Positions 32,021-41,752 of a stretch of DNA of 64,000 bases are shown here, piece after piece. Location: assembly GCF_001598855.1 (NCBI RefSeq), contig NZ_BCZS01000024.1, positions 1-64,000 on the forward strand, read 5' to 3'. This stretch comes from Pluralibacter gergoviae ATCC 33028 = NBRC 105706. GTDB lineage: Bacteria > Pseudomonadota > Gammaproteobacteria > Enterobacterales > Enterobacteriaceae. Within the stretch, counting starts at the first letter, position 1; every line of letters starts with the position of its first letter. A program made the translations under genes and the position numbers. Under the pieces are notes generated by a model. It ran no database searches. It saw only the letters and a list, made by a program, of their open reading frames with translations, and was not told where the DNA came from.

Positions 32021-32971
32021 ATGAGCAGAAATCTACAGGACATCGATCTTCTCGTTCGCAGACTTAACACCTCATTACATGCCCATTTTAAATGGCTGGT
32101 GGAGGTCCTGCGCTATGCCGTGGTCCGCGATCGCCAGATCCCGTCGATATGCAGTGAATCGGCGCACGATATTTGCGTTTTCGGCTACTGGATTAATGCC
32201 CAGCTTGCGGTACGCAGTGCGGATGATGGCTATCTGATTGCCATTCATCAGCGCCATCGCGAGGTACATCAGGTTTGCCGCCGGCTGATTGACTCTGTTG
32301 TCAATGATGAGGTGAAACTGTCCCTCTTTGACGCCTTTGAAAGTACGCTGCAGAAGCTGATTGATGCCATCAGCGCTTACCAGCGGCATCTGCTTCAGCT
32401 ACGGGTGAGCTATGATGCGCTAACCTCGCTTCCCTCCCGGCGCATACTTGATGAGTCTTTTACCGCCCAGGCGCACAATCAGCGCGGGCACAAACTCTAC
32501 GCGCTGCTTACTGATATCGATCACTTCAAGCGAATCAACGACACCTTCGGCCACCTGACGGGTGATGACGTGCTGATGGCCTATGCCCGCATGATGCAGT
32601 CCTGTACGCGATCGGAGGAGCTGTCTTATCGCTACGGCGGAGAAGAGTTCGTTACCCTGCTGCGGGCCGCCGATGATGATGAGGCGTGCAGGGCGGGGTT
32701 GCGCATTATTGAGGCGATTGCCGGGCAGCAGATTGATACTGGCACCCACGTTATCCGCATTACCGCGACCGCGGGGCTTACCCGGGTACAGCAAGATGAA
32801 CCCCTGCACAAAGTTCTTGAAAGAGCGGATATCGCGCTTTATCGCGGCAAAGAGAGTGGACGTAATCGCTGCATGTTCATCAATCAGCGTCGGGAGATCG
32901 GCCGGGTGAGCCGGCGGGTAGCAAAAAAAAGCCCGCACGAGTGCGGGCAAATAATACTGGAAGCAATGTGA
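32021..32971 (+). CDS. dgcZ: Zinc-regulated diguanylate cyclase, DgcZ type
   Basis: The 316-residue protein has an N-terminal CZB zinc-sensing domain and a C-terminal GGDEF domain (about 130-295) with the intact active-site motif GGEEF at 206-210. The four CZB zinc ligands of E. coli DgcZ fall at the same positions: His22, Cys52, His79 and His83. There is no clear RxxD inhibitory site. It should make c-di-GMP when zinc is low and thereby promote adhesion. After GRNRCMFINQR the protein runs on for about 25 residues through the convergent trp terminator hairpin. In E. coli dgcZ lies elsewhere; here it occupies the ompW-trpA interval. Confidence 0.88.
   Translation: MSRNLQDIDLLVRRLNTSLHAHFKWLVEVLRYAVVRDRQIPSICSESAHDICVFGYWINAQLAVRSADDGYLIAIHQRHREVHQVCRRLIDSVVNDEVKLSLFDAFESTLQKLIDAISAYQRHLLQLRVSYDALTSLPSRRILDESFTAQAHNQRGHKLYALLTDIDHFKRINDTFGHLTGDDVLMAYARMMQSCTRSEELSYRYGGEEFVTLLRAADDDEACRAGLRIIEAIAGQQIDTGTHVIRITATAGLTRVQQDEPLHKVLERADIALYRGKESGRNRCMFINQRREIGRVSRRVAKKSPHECGQIILEAM
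32923..32948 (-). terminator. Terminator downstream of the trp operon
   Basis: On the minus strand GCCCGCAC and GTGCGGGC form an 8-bp stem with loop TC, followed by eight T. It faces the trp operon and lies about 190 bases beyond the trpA stop, inside the 3' end of the convergent dgcZ reading frame. Confidence 0.85.
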
Positions 32972-33138
32972 GCAATGTCGTACCGAATACCTGAGCGTTT
33001 TGCTCAACTATTCGGTAATGAGAAAGATAATACTTCTCATTAAATGATGCAACCCCTTCTTTTTTGTGGTCGTCGCATTCATCTATGCGCAGAGGGAAAG
33101 GGGCCGCCCCGCCGGGGGGCGCGGACGGCCTGGAGAGA

Positions 33139-33948
33139 TTATGCCCGGCGGGTTGCGGCCTTCATGCTTTGCGCAAAGTTTTTCAGCTGCGCCAGCATGG
33201 CCGGATAATCATCAACATTGTTTTCAATGATTTTGACAATCGCCGAGCCGGAAATCGCCCCGGCGGCGCCGGCGTCCAGCGCAGCGGTCACCTGATCGGG
33301 GGCCGAAATGCCGAATCCCTGCAGCGGCGGCGCGGCGCGGTATTCAGTCAGCTTCTCCACCAGATGGTGCAGCGGCAGGGCGGCGCGGTTCTCCGCCCCG
33401 GTGACGCCCGCCCGCGACAGCAGATAGGTGTAGCCGCGGCCATAAGAGGCAATCTGGCGCAGCAGGGCGTCGTCGGCGTTCGGCGGGCAGATAAAGATCG
33501 GCGCCACGCTGTGGCGCATCGCCGCTTGGCGAAATTCCGCCGATTCTTCTACCGGCACATCGGCCACCAGCACCGAATCAACGCCTACCCGGGCGCACTC
33601 GGCGTAGAAGGCGTCAATACCGCGATTGAACACCAGGTTGGCGTACATCAGCAGGCCAATCGGAATGGTCGGGTGCTTCTGGCGAATGGCGGCCAGCATC
33701 TCGAAGCACTGGGTCGGCGTGACGCCTGCGGCAAATGCCCGCAGAGTCGCGTTCTGGATGGTGGGACCGTCCGCCAGCGGATCGGAGAACGGGATCCCCA
33801 GCTCCAGCGCGTCGGCGCCGGCCTCAATCAGCGTATCGATGATCTTCAGCGACTGGCCCGGATTCGGATCGCCGAGGGTCACGAAGGGGACGAAGGCGCC
33901 TTCCCGGCGGTTTTTCAGCTCAGCAAACAGGTTGTCGTAGCGTTCCAT
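33139..33948 (-). CDS. trpA: Tryptophan synthase alpha chain
   Basis: The 269-residue TIM barrel cleaves indole-3-glycerol phosphate to indole. Catalytic Glu49 lies in [18 protein letters not shown], with the Asp near FSDPL. The start overlaps the trpB stop by one base (TGATG), which couples their translation and helps assembly of the alpha2beta2 channelled complex. It is the last gene of trpEGDCBA here. Confidence 0.98.
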   Translation of the reverse strand: MERYDNLFAELKNRREGAFVPFVTLGDPNPGQSLKIIDTLIEAGADALELGIPFSDPLADGPTIQNATLRAFAAGVTPTQCFEMLAAIRQKHPTIPIGLLMYANLVFNRGIDAFYAECARVGVDSVLVADVPVEESAEFRQAAMRHSVAPIFICPPNADDALLRQIASYGRGYTYLLSRAGVTGAENRAALPLHHLVEKLTEYRAAPPLQGFGISAPDQVTAALDAGAAGAISGSAIVKIIENNVDDYPAMLAQLKNFAQSMKAATRRA

Positions 33949-35141
33949 CAGATTTCCCCTCGCGCTTTCAGAATGTCGTGGACGGTGAAGATGTCTTTAT
34001 CGCCGCGGCCGGAGAGGTTCACCACCAGCAGCTGCTCTTTTTCAGGGTTTTCGCGCATCATTTTCAGCGCGTGGGCCAGGGCGTGGGAGGACTCCAGCGC
34101 CGGAATAATGCCTTCGTGGCGGCAAAGCTGTTTAAAGGCGTCCAGCGCTTCGTCATCGGTGATCGACACATAGTCCGCGCGCCCGGTGCTGTTGAGGTAG
34201 GCGTGCTGCGGCCCGACGGACGGGAAGTCGAGACCCGCGGAGACGGAATAAGACTCCTCAATCTGCCCTTCGTCGGTCTGCATCATCGGCGACTTCATGC
34301 CGAAGTAGATGCCGACGCGGCCGTGCTTGAGCGGCGCGCCGTGTTCGCCGGTTTCGATACCGTGACCGCCCGGCTCAACCCCAATCAGCCGCACTGAGGT
34401 TTCGTCGATAAAGTCGGCAAACATGCCGATGGCGTTAGATCCGCCGCCGACGCAGGCCAGCACCGCGTCCGGCAGGCGGCCTTCGTGCTCCCGGATCTGC
34501 GCTTTGGTCTCTTCGCCGATCATGCGCTGAAACTCGCGCACGATGGTCGGGAAGGGGTGCGGACCGGCGGCGGTGCCCAGCATGTAGTGGGCCTTTTCAT
34601 AGCTGCCGGACCAGTCGCGCAGCGCTTCGTTACAGGCATCCTTCAGGGTGGCGGAGCCGCTGTGGACTTCGATAACTTCGGCGCCCATCAGCCGCATGCG
34701 GAAGACGTTCGGCGACTGGCGCGCGGCGTCTTTGGCGCCCATGTAGACCCGGCACTTGAGGCCGAGCAGCGAGCAGGCCAGCGCCGAGGCGACGCCGTGC
34801 TGTCCGGCGCCGGTTTCGGCGATAATTTCAGTTTTACCCATCCGCTTCGCCAGCAGCGCCTGGCCCAGGACCTGATTGGTTTTGTGGGCGCCGCCGTGGA
34901 GCAGGTCTTCACGCTTGAGATAGAGCGTCGTTTTGGTGCCGGCGGTCAGGTTGCGGCACTTGGTCAGGGCCGTCGGGCGTCCGGCGTAGTTTTTCAGCAG
35001 GTCGGTAAATTCGGCCTGAAACTCGGGATCCTTCTGGGCGCTAACGAACGCCTCTTCCAGCTGGCGCAGGGCCGGCATCAGGATCTGCGGCACGTACATG
35101 CCGCCAAATTCGCCAAAATAGGGGTTCAGTAGTGTATTCAT
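33948..35141 (-). CDS. trpB: Tryptophan synthase beta chain
   Basis: The 397-residue PLP enzyme joins indole and serine to make tryptophan. The PLP Lys is in [15 protein letters not shown] (HKTN), and the phosphate loop [12 protein letters not shown] is intact. The length matches E. coli. It begins nine bases after the trpC stop. Confidence 0.98.
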   Translation of the reverse strand: MNTLLNPYFGEFGGMYVPQILMPALRQLEEAFVSAQKDPEFQAEFTDLLKNYAGRPTALTKCRNLTAGTKTTLYLKREDLLHGGAHKTNQVLGQALLAKRMGKTEIIAETGAGQHGVASALACSLLGLKCRVYMGAKDAARQSPNVFRMRLMGAEVIEVHSGSATLKDACNEALRDWSGSYEKAHYMLGTAAGPHPFPTIVREFQRMIGEETKAQIREHEGRLPDAVLACVGGGSNAIGMFADFIDETSVRLIGVEPGGHGIETGEHGAPLKHGRVGIYFGMKSPMMQTDEGQIEESYSVSAGLDFPSVGPQHAYLNSTGRADYVSITDDEALDAFKQLCRHEGIIPALESSHALAHALKMMRENPEKEQLLVVNLSGRGDKDIFTVHDILKARGEI

Positions 35142-35150
35142 CTCTTATCC

Positions 35151-36509
35151 TTAATATGCGCGCAGCGTCTGGAATACGGAGGCCAGCTTCCCGGCATCTT
35201 TGATGCCCGGCTGCGACTCTACGCCTGAATTAAAATCGAGTCCGGCGCAGCCGCTTTTGGCGGCGGCGACGCAGTTATCGGGGCCGAGGCCGCCGGCCAG
35301 CATGACGTTCCCCAGGTCTTGTCCGGCAAGCAGGGACCAGTCAAAGGGCTGGCCGCTGCCGCCCTGGCCGTTATCCAGCAGATACCTGTCAACGTGGTTA
35401 AGATCGCGGGCGGGCAGGCTCGCTTTGACGCTCAGCGCCTTCCAGATCTGCACGTTTTCCGGCAGCGCCGCGCGCAGGGCGTCGATATAGGTCTGATCCT
35501 CATCGCCGTGCAGCTGTACGGCGGCAAGGCCCAGCGCCTCGGCTTTGGCGGCCACTTCGGCAATCGGCGCATCGCGGAACACGCCGACGTAGCGCAGCGG
35601 CGCGGCGGCGATAACCGCCCGCGCCTGCGCGTCACTGACGCAGCGCGGCGAGGCGGGAACGAAGATCACGCCGCCGTAAATCGCCCCGGCCTCAAGGGCC
35701 GCCCGCGCGTCTTCGGCCCGGGTGAGGCCGCAGACTTTGTTGTCGCCCAACAGCACCCGGCGCACGGCGGCGTCGAGATCGTCAAAGGCCATCAGGGCGG
35801 AACCAATCAAAAAGCCGTTGGCGAAGTGGCTCAGCTCGCGCACCTGGCCGTAGGTGCTGATACCGGACTCGCTAATCACCGTCACGCCTGCGCCGAGCTT
35901 CGGCGCCAGCTGGCGGGTGCGGTTGAGGTCGATCGACAGATCGCGCAGATCGCGGTTATTGATACCCACTACCTTCGCCTCAAGGGCGATGGCGCGCGCC
36001 AGCTCCTCTTCGTTGCTCACTTCGGTCAGCACGCCCATGCTCAGGCTGTGGGCGACCGCGGCCAGCTGGCGATACTCATCGTCGCTGAGCACCGAGAGCA
36101 TCAGCAAGCAGGCATCGGCCTGATAGTGGCGCGCCAGGTAAATCTGGTACGGATCGACGATAAAATCTTTGCAGAGGATCGGCTGCGGCGCGATCCGGCT
36201 GACCACCGGCAGAAAGTCGAAGCTGCCCTGAAAGTATTTCTCATCGGTCAGCACCGAAATGGCCGATGCATACTGCTTATAGATCCCGGCGATGCGGGCC
36301 GGATCGAAATCATCGCGGATCACGCCTTTTGACGGCGACGCCTTCTTGCACTCCAGAATAAAGGCGGTGCGGGCGCCGCGCAGGGCGTCATAGAAGTGGC
36401 GCTGGCTCGGCACAACCTCATTCTGAAAGCTGGCCAGCGGCTGCTGCGCCTTGCGGGCTTCGACCCAGATGCGCTTATCGGCAACGATTTTCGCTAAAAC
36501 GGTTTCCAT
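35151..36509 (-). CDS. trpCF: Indole-3-glycerol phosphate synthase / phosphoribosylanthranilate isomerase
   Basis: The 452-residue bifunctional protein has the synthase barrel in residues 1-255 (IVADKRIWVEARK, ILECKKASPSKG with the catalytic Lys) and the isomerase barrel from about 256 (KVCGLTRAEDARAA with catalytic Cys, and LDFNSGVESQPGIKD). The fusion is typical of enterics. It performs steps 3 and 4 of tryptophan synthesis. The stop is followed closely by trpB; the start is three bases after the trpD stop. Confidence 0.97.
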   Translation of the reverse strand: METVLAKIVADKRIWVEARKAQQPLASFQNEVVPSQRHFYDALRGARTAFILECKKASPSKGVIRDDFDPARIAGIYKQYASAISVLTDEKYFQGSFDFLPVVSRIAPQPILCKDFIVDPYQIYLARHYQADACLLMLSVLSDDEYRQLAAVAHSLSMGVLTEVSNEEELARAIALEAKVVGINNRDLRDLSIDLNRTRQLAPKLGAGVTVISESGISTYGQVRELSHFANGFLIGSALMAFDDLDAAVRRVLLGDNKVCGLTRAEDARAALEAGAIYGGVIFVPASPRCVSDAQARAVIAAAPLRYVGVFRDAPIAEVAAKAEALGLAAVQLHGDEDQTYIDALRAALPENVQIWKALSVKASLPARDLNHVDRYLLDNGQGGSGQPFDWSLLAGQDLGNVMLAGGLGPDNCVAAAKSGCAGLDFNSGVESQPGIKDAGKLASVFQTLRAY

Positions 36510-36512
36510 TAC

Positions 36513-38108
36513 TTATCCTCTTGCTGCCAGGGCGGTAACCCGGTCGTAGGCCGCGCCGCTGCGCAGAACGTCCAGCACCTTGCGGGCGTTGGCTTTTAAA
36601 TCTTCATGACCGTGCAGGCGCATCAGCATGGCGACGTTGGCGGCGACGGCGGCCTCGTGGGCGCTCTCACCTTTACCCTGAAGTAAGCGCGTGAGAATGT
36701 CACGGTTTTCTTCAGGGGTACCGCCCGCCAGCTGCTCCTGACGGTACGGCGTCAGGCCGAAATCGTCGCCGGTAAGCTGGTAGTTGTGGATCTCGCCGTT
36801 TTTCAGCTCGGCAACCACCGTCGGCGCGTGAAGCGATACTTCATCCATGCCGCCGCTGTGCACCACCGCCGCCCGCTGATAGCCGAGCACCCGCAGGGTT
36901 TCAGCAATCGGCAGCACCAGCTCCGGGCTGTAGACGCCGATCAGCGCCAGCGGCGGGTGCGCCGGGTTAATCAGCGGCCCCAGCACATTGAACAGGGTGC
37001 GGGTTTTCAACTGCTGGCGCACCGGCATGGCGTGGCGGAAGCCGGTGTGGTACTTCGGCGCGAACAGGAAGCAGACGCCGAGCTCGTCCAGCGCCTCGCG
37101 GGAGCGCTCGGCGTTCATGTCGAGATTGATGCCGAAGGCCGCCAGCAGATCCGACGAGCCGGACTTGCTGGAGACGCTGCGGTTGCCGTGCTTGGCCACC
37201 TTCAGCCCGCAGGCCGCCGCCACGAAGGCGCTGGCGGTGGAGATATTGATGCTGTTGCTGCCGTCGCCGCCGGTGCCGACGATATCGGCAAACATATACT
37301 CCGGGCGCGGGAAGGGCGCGGCGTTCTCCAGCAGGGCGCTGGCGGCGCCGGCTATCTCTTCCGGCTGTTCGCCGCGCACCTTCATGCTGACCAGCGCAGC
37401 GGCCAGCTGTTCGGGCTTCACTTCCCCGCGCACTACGGCGGAAAAGAGCTGGTGGCTCTCCTGGCGGGTCAGGGTCTGGGCCTGATACAGCCGCTCCAGG
37501 ATCGGCTGCAGGGTATTAGCCGGCTCCAGCTTCTGCAGCGCCCACTCCAGGGTTTGCTCCAGCAGGCGCGCGCCGCTGCTGGTCAGAATGGATTCCGGAT
37601 GAAACTGGAAGCCAACCACCCGATCGGCGTCGTGGCGCACCGCCATCACCATGCCGTCGAAGCTGGCGTTCACCGTCAGCCCTGCCGGAATGTTGCTGCC
37701 CACCAGCGAGTGGTAGCGCGCTACCGGCAGCGGGTTCGGCAGACCGGCGAACATCGCCTGATTGTCGTGCTCAATGCTCGAGGCTTTGCCGTGGAGGATC
37801 TCGCCCGCCTGGCCGACGTAGCCGCCGTAGGCCTCAACGATGGCCTGATGGCCAAGGCAGATGCCAATAATCGGCAGCCTGCCGCGCAGGCGGGTCAGCA
37901 GTTCGGGCATACAGCCCGCTTCCGACGGCGCGCCGGGGCCGGGGGAGAGCATCAGCACCGGGTTGTCCATGGTCTCCAGACGCTCGATCAGGGTCTGGGC
38001 GGGGACATGATTGCGGTAGATAACCACGTTGTGGCCGCTGGCGCGCAGCTGATCGACCAGGTTATAGGTAAAAGAGTCGATATTATCGAGCAGCAGAATG
38101 TCGGCCAT
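36513..38108 (-). CDS. trpGD: Anthranilate synthase component II / anthranilate phosphoribosyltransferase
   Basis: The 531-residue fusion has an N-terminal glutamine amidotransferase (about 1-195; nucleophile Cys in [10 protein letters not shown], His-Glu in FQFHPES) and a C-terminal phosphoribosyltransferase (about 200-531; [14 protein letters not shown] binds PRPP). The amidotransferase half supplies ammonia to TrpE; the other half performs step 2. The TrpG start overlaps the trpE stop by one base (TGATG). Confidence 0.97.
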   Translation of the reverse strand: MADILLLDNIDSFTYNLVDQLRASGHNVVIYRNHVPAQTLIERLETMDNPVLMLSPGPGAPSEAGCMPELLTRLRGRLPIIGICLGHQAIVEAYGGYVGQAGEILHGKASSIEHDNQAMFAGLPNPLPVARYHSLVGSNIPAGLTVNASFDGMVMAVRHDADRVVGFQFHPESILTSSGARLLEQTLEWALQKLEPANTLQPILERLYQAQTLTRQESHQLFSAVVRGEVKPEQLAAALVSMKVRGEQPEEIAGAASALLENAAPFPRPEYMFADIVGTGGDGSNSINISTASAFVAAACGLKVAKHGNRSVSSKSGSSDLLAAFGINLDMNAERSREALDELGVCFLFAPKYHTGFRHAMPVRQQLKTRTLFNVLGPLINPAHPPLALIGVYSPELVLPIAETLRVLGYQRAAVVHSGGMDEVSLHAPTVVAELKNGEIHNYQLTGDDFGLTPYRQEQLAGGTPEENRDILTRLLQGKGESAHEAAVAANVAMLMRLHGHEDLKANARKVLDVLRSGAAYDRVTALAARG

Positions 38109-39670
38109 CAGAAAATCTCCTGTGCGTGGTGGGCTTTGGCAATGGCGCGCAGCACCGCGCGGGCTTTACTGCGGGTTTCGTCGGCTTCCGACTGCGGTAC
38201 GGAGTCCAGCACCACGCCGGCGCCGGCCTGCACGGTGGCAATGCCGTCTTCCACAAACGCCGAGCGGATAACGATACAGGTGTCGAGGTCGCCGTGGGCG
38301 GTAAAGTAGCCCACCGCGCCGCCGTAGCTGCCGCGGCGCTGGCCTTCGGCGGCGGCAATCAACTGCATGGCGCGGACCTTCGGCGCGCCGCTGAGGGTGC
38401 CCATATTCATACAGGCGCGGTAGGCGTGCAGCACATCCAGATCTTTGCGCAGCTCGCCGACCACGCGGGAGACGAGGTGCATCACAAACGAGTAGCGGTC
38501 CACTTTCGTCAGGTCGGCCACGTAGCGGCTGCCCGGCGTGCAGATGCGCGCCAGATCGTTGCGGGCGAGATCGACCAGCATCAGATGCTCGGACAGCTCT
38601 TTATGGTCGGTGCGCATCTCAAGTTCGATGCGGCTGTCGAGATCGCGGTCGAGGCTGCCGTCGGCGCGGCGGCCGCGCGGACGGGTGCCGGCAATCGGGT
38701 AGATCTCAATCTGCCGGCTGCTGGCGTCGTACTTCAGCGAACTTTCCGGCGACGCGCCGAACAGCGTAAAGTCATTATCCTGCATAAAGAACATGTACGG
38801 GCTGGGGTTGCTCTTCTTCAGCACGTCGTAGGCCGCCAGCGGCGAGGGGCAGGGCAGCGTAAAGCGGCGCGACGGCACCACCTGGAAGATCTCCCCGGCG
38901 CGGATGGCGCGCTGCAGCTTGCGCACCACCGAACCGTATTCGTCGTCGCTCTGGTCCACTTCGGTTTTCATCTGCTCAACGGCGGTGACCGGCAGCGGCA
39001 TCGGCGGCTCGTTCATCTGCTGGCGCAGCTGCTCAAGGCGCTGGCTCAGGCGCTGCTTCTCGGCGGCGCAGGGCGCAAACAGGCTGGCCTGCAGGCGGCT
39101 GGTTTTGCTCTGGTGGTCAATCACCAGCAGGGTTTCCGCCAGGTAGAAGCAGTAGTCCGGGCAGGCGGTTTCGTTGTCGAGCGGCGGCAGGTTTTCAAAA
39201 CCGGCCACCAGGTCGTAGGCAAACAGGCCGCCGAAGAACATCGCTTCGCGCTCGTTTTCCGGCACGCTGACCAGCGACTGCAGCAGGCGGAAGGCGTCGA
39301 ACACCGACAGGGAGCAGAGGCGGGCGTCTTCGTCCAGCAGATTGCTCACCGCCGGAAAGCGCAGCACGCGGCCGTTGGGCTGCGGGCGGCTATCGATGCC
39401 CGCCGGCAAAATGGCGTCCAGCCTGTCGAGCAGGGCGGCGCCGTTCGCGGAGAGTGCCTGAATGGTGACGGTGTCACCTAACGCGGTAATGCGCAGGGCG
39501 CTGTCTACCAGCAGCAGGCTCTTAAGGTCATCTTTGCTGTCGATGTCCGCAGACTCCAGCAGCAGGGTCGCCGGACGGGCGCCGCACAGCTGATGAAACA
39601 GCGCCGTCGGATTCTCCCGATAGATGGCGTCGCAGGTCAGAAGTTCGAGCGCGGTTTTCTCGGTTTGCAT
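38108..39670 (-). CDS. trpE: Anthranilate synthase component I
   Basis: The 520-residue chorismate-using enzyme has the feedback-inhibition segment [13 protein letters not shown] near residue 38, where tryptophan binds, and the catalytic region [10 protein letters not shown] ... [18 protein letters not shown]-like block. It makes anthranilate with TrpG. The start at 39670 ([11 protein letters not shown]) matches E. coli; an upstream in-frame ATG at 39691 lacks a fitting ribosome site. It is the first structural gene of the operon after the attenuator. Confidence 0.97.
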   Translation of the reverse strand: MQTEKTALELLTCDAIYRENPTALFHQLCGARPATLLLESADIDSKDDLKSLLLVDSALRITALGDTVTIQALSANGAALLDRLDAILPAGIDSRPQPNGRVLRFPAVSNLLDEDARLCSLSVFDAFRLLQSLVSVPENEREAMFFGGLFAYDLVAGFENLPPLDNETACPDYCFYLAETLLVIDHQSKTSRLQASLFAPCAAEKQRLSQRLEQLRQQMNEPPMPLPVTAVEQMKTEVDQSDDEYGSVVRKLQRAIRAGEIFQVVPSRRFTLPCPSPLAAYDVLKKSNPSPYMFFMQDNDFTLFGASPESSLKYDASSRQIEIYPIAGTRPRGRRADGSLDRDLDSRIELEMRTDHKELSEHLMLVDLARNDLARICTPGSRYVADLTKVDRYSFVMHLVSRVVGELRKDLDVLHAYRACMNMGTLSGAPKVRAMQLIAAAEGQRRGSYGGAVGYFTAHGDLDTCIVIRSAFVEDGIATVQAGAGVVLDSVPQSEADETRSKARAVLRAIAKAHHAQEIF

Positions 39671-39702
39671 TGTCGTTCTCGCCTTATCCATGAATTTTGT
39701 TC

Positions 39703-39727
39703 AAAAAAAAGCCCGCTTGCGGCGGGC
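39703..39727 (-). terminator. trp attenuator
   Basis: On the minus strand GCCCGC and GCGGGC form the 3:4 stem with loop CGCAA, followed by eight T, between trpL and trpE. When tryptophan is plentiful the ribosome finishes the leader peptide and this hairpin stops transcription. Confidence 0.93.
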
Positions 39728-39770
39728 CAGGTATCTGTATGTCTTTATCAAGACGATAGCGCACAGCCCG

Positions 39771-39821
39771 TTAACAGGATGAACGCCACCAGCCGTGCAT
39801 GTTGATGAAGAGCATTGTCAT
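39771..39821 (-). CDS. trpL: trp leader peptide
   Basis: The 16-codon leader reads MTMLFINMHGWWRSSC. The tandem Trp codons (residues 11-12) are the sensor of the attenuator. ACGAGG precedes the ATG at 39821; an alternative in-frame ATG is at 39815. The E. coli leader has 14 residues and the same GWWR core, so the peptide differs mainly in its first half and its last residue. Confidence 0.92.
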   Translation of the reverse strand: MTMLFINMHGWWRSSC

Positions 39822-39847
39822 GGCAGATACCTCGTTGTGTGAACTTG

Positions 39848-39882
39848 CGTACTAGTTAACTGGTTCGCGGCAATAAAGTCAA
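39848..39882 (-). promoter_or_regulatory. trp promoter and TrpR operator
   Basis: On the minus strand TTGACT (39877-39882) and TTAACT (39854-39859) are 17 bases apart. The operator CGAACCAGTTAACTAGTACG (39848-39867) overlaps the -10 and differs from the well-known E. coli operator at one base. Confidence 0.95.
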
Positions 39883-39958
39883 CCCTGATTTTCGAAATTG
39901 TTTTACAAAGGCTATCATGACCGCCGCCATACATTAATGAGTCATTACCGGAGCTATT

Positions 39959-40843
39959 TTGAGCGACCCCTCTTTCGCGATAATTTACGACCTGCACAGC
40001 CACACGACCGCCTCTGACGGACAGCTGACGCCCGAGGCGCTGGTGCACCGCGCGGCTGAAAAGCGCGTGGGGACGCTTGCCATTACCGACCACGACAGCG
40101 TGGCCGCTATTCCCGCCGCCCGCGCCGAAATCGCCCGCGCCGGGCTGGCGCTGACCCTGATAAACGGCGTGGAAATCTCCACTCTGTGGGAGAACCACGA
40201 AATCCATATCGTCGGCCTCAATATGGATACCACCCATCCGGCGATGAACGACCTGCTGGCCGCTCAGCACGCGCGCCGCCAGCAGCGGGCGCAGCTTATC
40301 GCCGAACGGCTGGAGAAGGCGCATATTCCCGGCGCCTGGGAAGGCGTACAGCGCCTGGCCGACGGCGGCGCCGTGACCCGCGGCCACTTTGCCCGCTTTC
40401 TGATTGAGGCGGGCAAGGCGACGACCATGCAGGAGGTGTTTAAAAAATACCTCGCGCGCGGGAAAACCGGATACGTTCCGCCGCAGTGGTGTACAATAGA
40501 TCAAGCTATTGATGTCATTCACCATTCCGGCGGTAAGGCCGTGCTGGCCCATCCGGGGCGCTACAACCTTTCCGCCAAGTGGCTAAAGCGGCTGCTGGCC
40601 TTTTTTAGCGACTGCGGCGGCGACGCGATGGAGGTTGCCCAGTGCCAGCAGGCGCCCAACGAGCGCGCGCAGCTGGCGGCATACGCCCGGCAGTTTGGCC
40701 TGCTGGCGTCACAGGGCTCTGATTTTCATCTGCCCTGCCCGTGGATAGAGCTCGGGCGCAAGCTGTGGCTCCCCGCAGGCGTACAGCCGGTGTGGGAGAG
40801 CTGGGCGCCGCGGCCACAGACGATTAACGAGAGGGAAGTATGA
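39959..40843 (+). CDS. rnm: 3',5'-nucleoside bisphosphate phosphatase / 5'-exonuclease Rnm
   Basis: The 294-residue PHP-domain protein (YciV/TrpH) has the metal motifs YDLHSHTTASDG, ITDHDSVAAI, LAHPGRYNL and SQGSDFHLP. Rnm trims 5' ends of 5S and other rRNAs and breaks down pAp. The start is a TTG at 39959 with CCGGAG five bases upstream. The stop overlaps the yciO start (ATGA). It is divergent from the trp operon. Confidence 0.93.
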   Translation: MSDPSFAIIYDLHSHTTASDGQLTPEALVHRAAEKRVGTLAITDHDSVAAIPAARAEIARAGLALTLINGVEISTLWENHEIHIVGLNMDTTHPAMNDLLAAQHARRQQRAQLIAERLEKAHIPGAWEGVQRLADGGAVTRGHFARFLIEAGKATTMQEVFKKYLARGKTGYVPPQWCTIDQAIDVIHHSGGKAVLAHPGRYNLSAKWLKRLLAFFSDCGGDAMEVAQCQQAPNERAQLAAYARQFGLLASQGSDFHLPCPWIELGRKLWLPAGVQPVWESWAPRPQTINEREV

Positions 40844-41460
40844 GTCAGTTTTTTTACATTCACCCGGACAATCCCCAGCAGCGCCTGATCAACCAGGCGG
40901 TGGAGATTGTGCGCAAGGGCGGCGTTATCGTCTACCCGACCGACTCCGGCTATGCGCTGGGCTGCAAAATTGAAGACAAGGGCGCAATGGAGCGCATCTG
41001 CCGCATCCGTGACCTGCCGGACGGCCACAACTTCACGCTGATGTGCCGGGATCTCTCCGAGCTGTCCACCTACGCTTACGTCGATAACGTGGCGTTTCGC
41101 CTGATTAAAAACAATACGCCGGGCAACTACACCTTTATCCTCAAGGGGACGAAAGAGGTGCCGCGCCGCCTGCTGCAGGACAAGCGTAAAACCATCGGCA
41201 TGCGCGTACCGTCAAACCCGATTGCGCAGATGCTGCTGGAGGCGCTGGGCGAGCCGATGCTCTCCACCTCGCTGATGCTGCCGGGCAACGACTTTACCGA
41301 ATCCGATCCCGAAGAGATCAAAGACCGGCTGGAGAAGCGGGTCGATCTGATTATTCACGGCGGCTACCTCGGCCAGCAGCCGACCACGGTTATCGATCTC
41401 ACCGAAGATGCGCCGGTAGTGGTGCGTGAAGGGGTCGGCGACGTTAAGCCATTCCTGTAG
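40840..41460 (+). CDS. yciO: Sua5/YciO/YrdC family protein YciO
   Basis: The 206-residue protein has the YrdC-like fold with the RNA/nucleotide site YPTDSGYALGC and RVPSNPIAQMLLEALGEPMLSTS. YrdC itself makes threonylcarbamoyl-AMP for tRNA; the physiological role of YciO is less clear. It is coupled to rnm by a four-base overlap. E. coli yciQ, which follows there, is absent. Confidence 0.94.
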   Translation: MSQFFYIHPDNPQQRLINQAVEIVRKGGVIVYPTDSGYALGCKIEDKGAMERICRIRDLPDGHNFTLMCRDLSELSTYAYVDNVAFRLIKNNTPGNYTFILKGTKEVPRRLLQDKRKTIGMRVPSNPIAQMLLEALGEPMLSTSLMLPGNDFTESDPEEIKDRLEKRVDLIIHGGYLGQQPTTVIDLTEDAPVVVREGVGDVKPFL

Positions 41461-41471
41461 CCGCAGGCTCG

Positions 41472-41503
41472 CCTTAAGGAGCAGCGCGCCGCTCCTTAAG
41501 GGC
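41472..41503 (+). terminator. Inverted repeat after yciO
   Basis: CCTTAAGGAGC (41473-41483-ish left arm starting at G41471-C41473) and GCTCCTTAAGG (41491-41501) pair over 11 bases around AGCGCGCC, followed by GCCTTTG. It is a probable terminator with a poor T-run. The remaining gap to rluB (to 41752) is increasingly AT-rich and holds its promoter. Confidence 0.6.
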
Positions 41504-41752
41504 CTTTGCCGCGCTGCTTTATTTCTGTCCTCTCCTGCTGGCTCCGCTCTCCCTGCGGATAATTCGCCCATTTCTCCGTTAATGAGATGAATCATTTACG
41601 CCGGAATTCATGTAAACTGTGCGGCCACGCAGCGCTGCGGCGGCCACAGCCGCGGCGATAACACGATTAAGATTAATGAGATTAAATTATTAACTCATTG
41701 ATTAATAAATATATACCAGACGCCTGGGAAGGCGACACCAAAAGGAAGCTCT

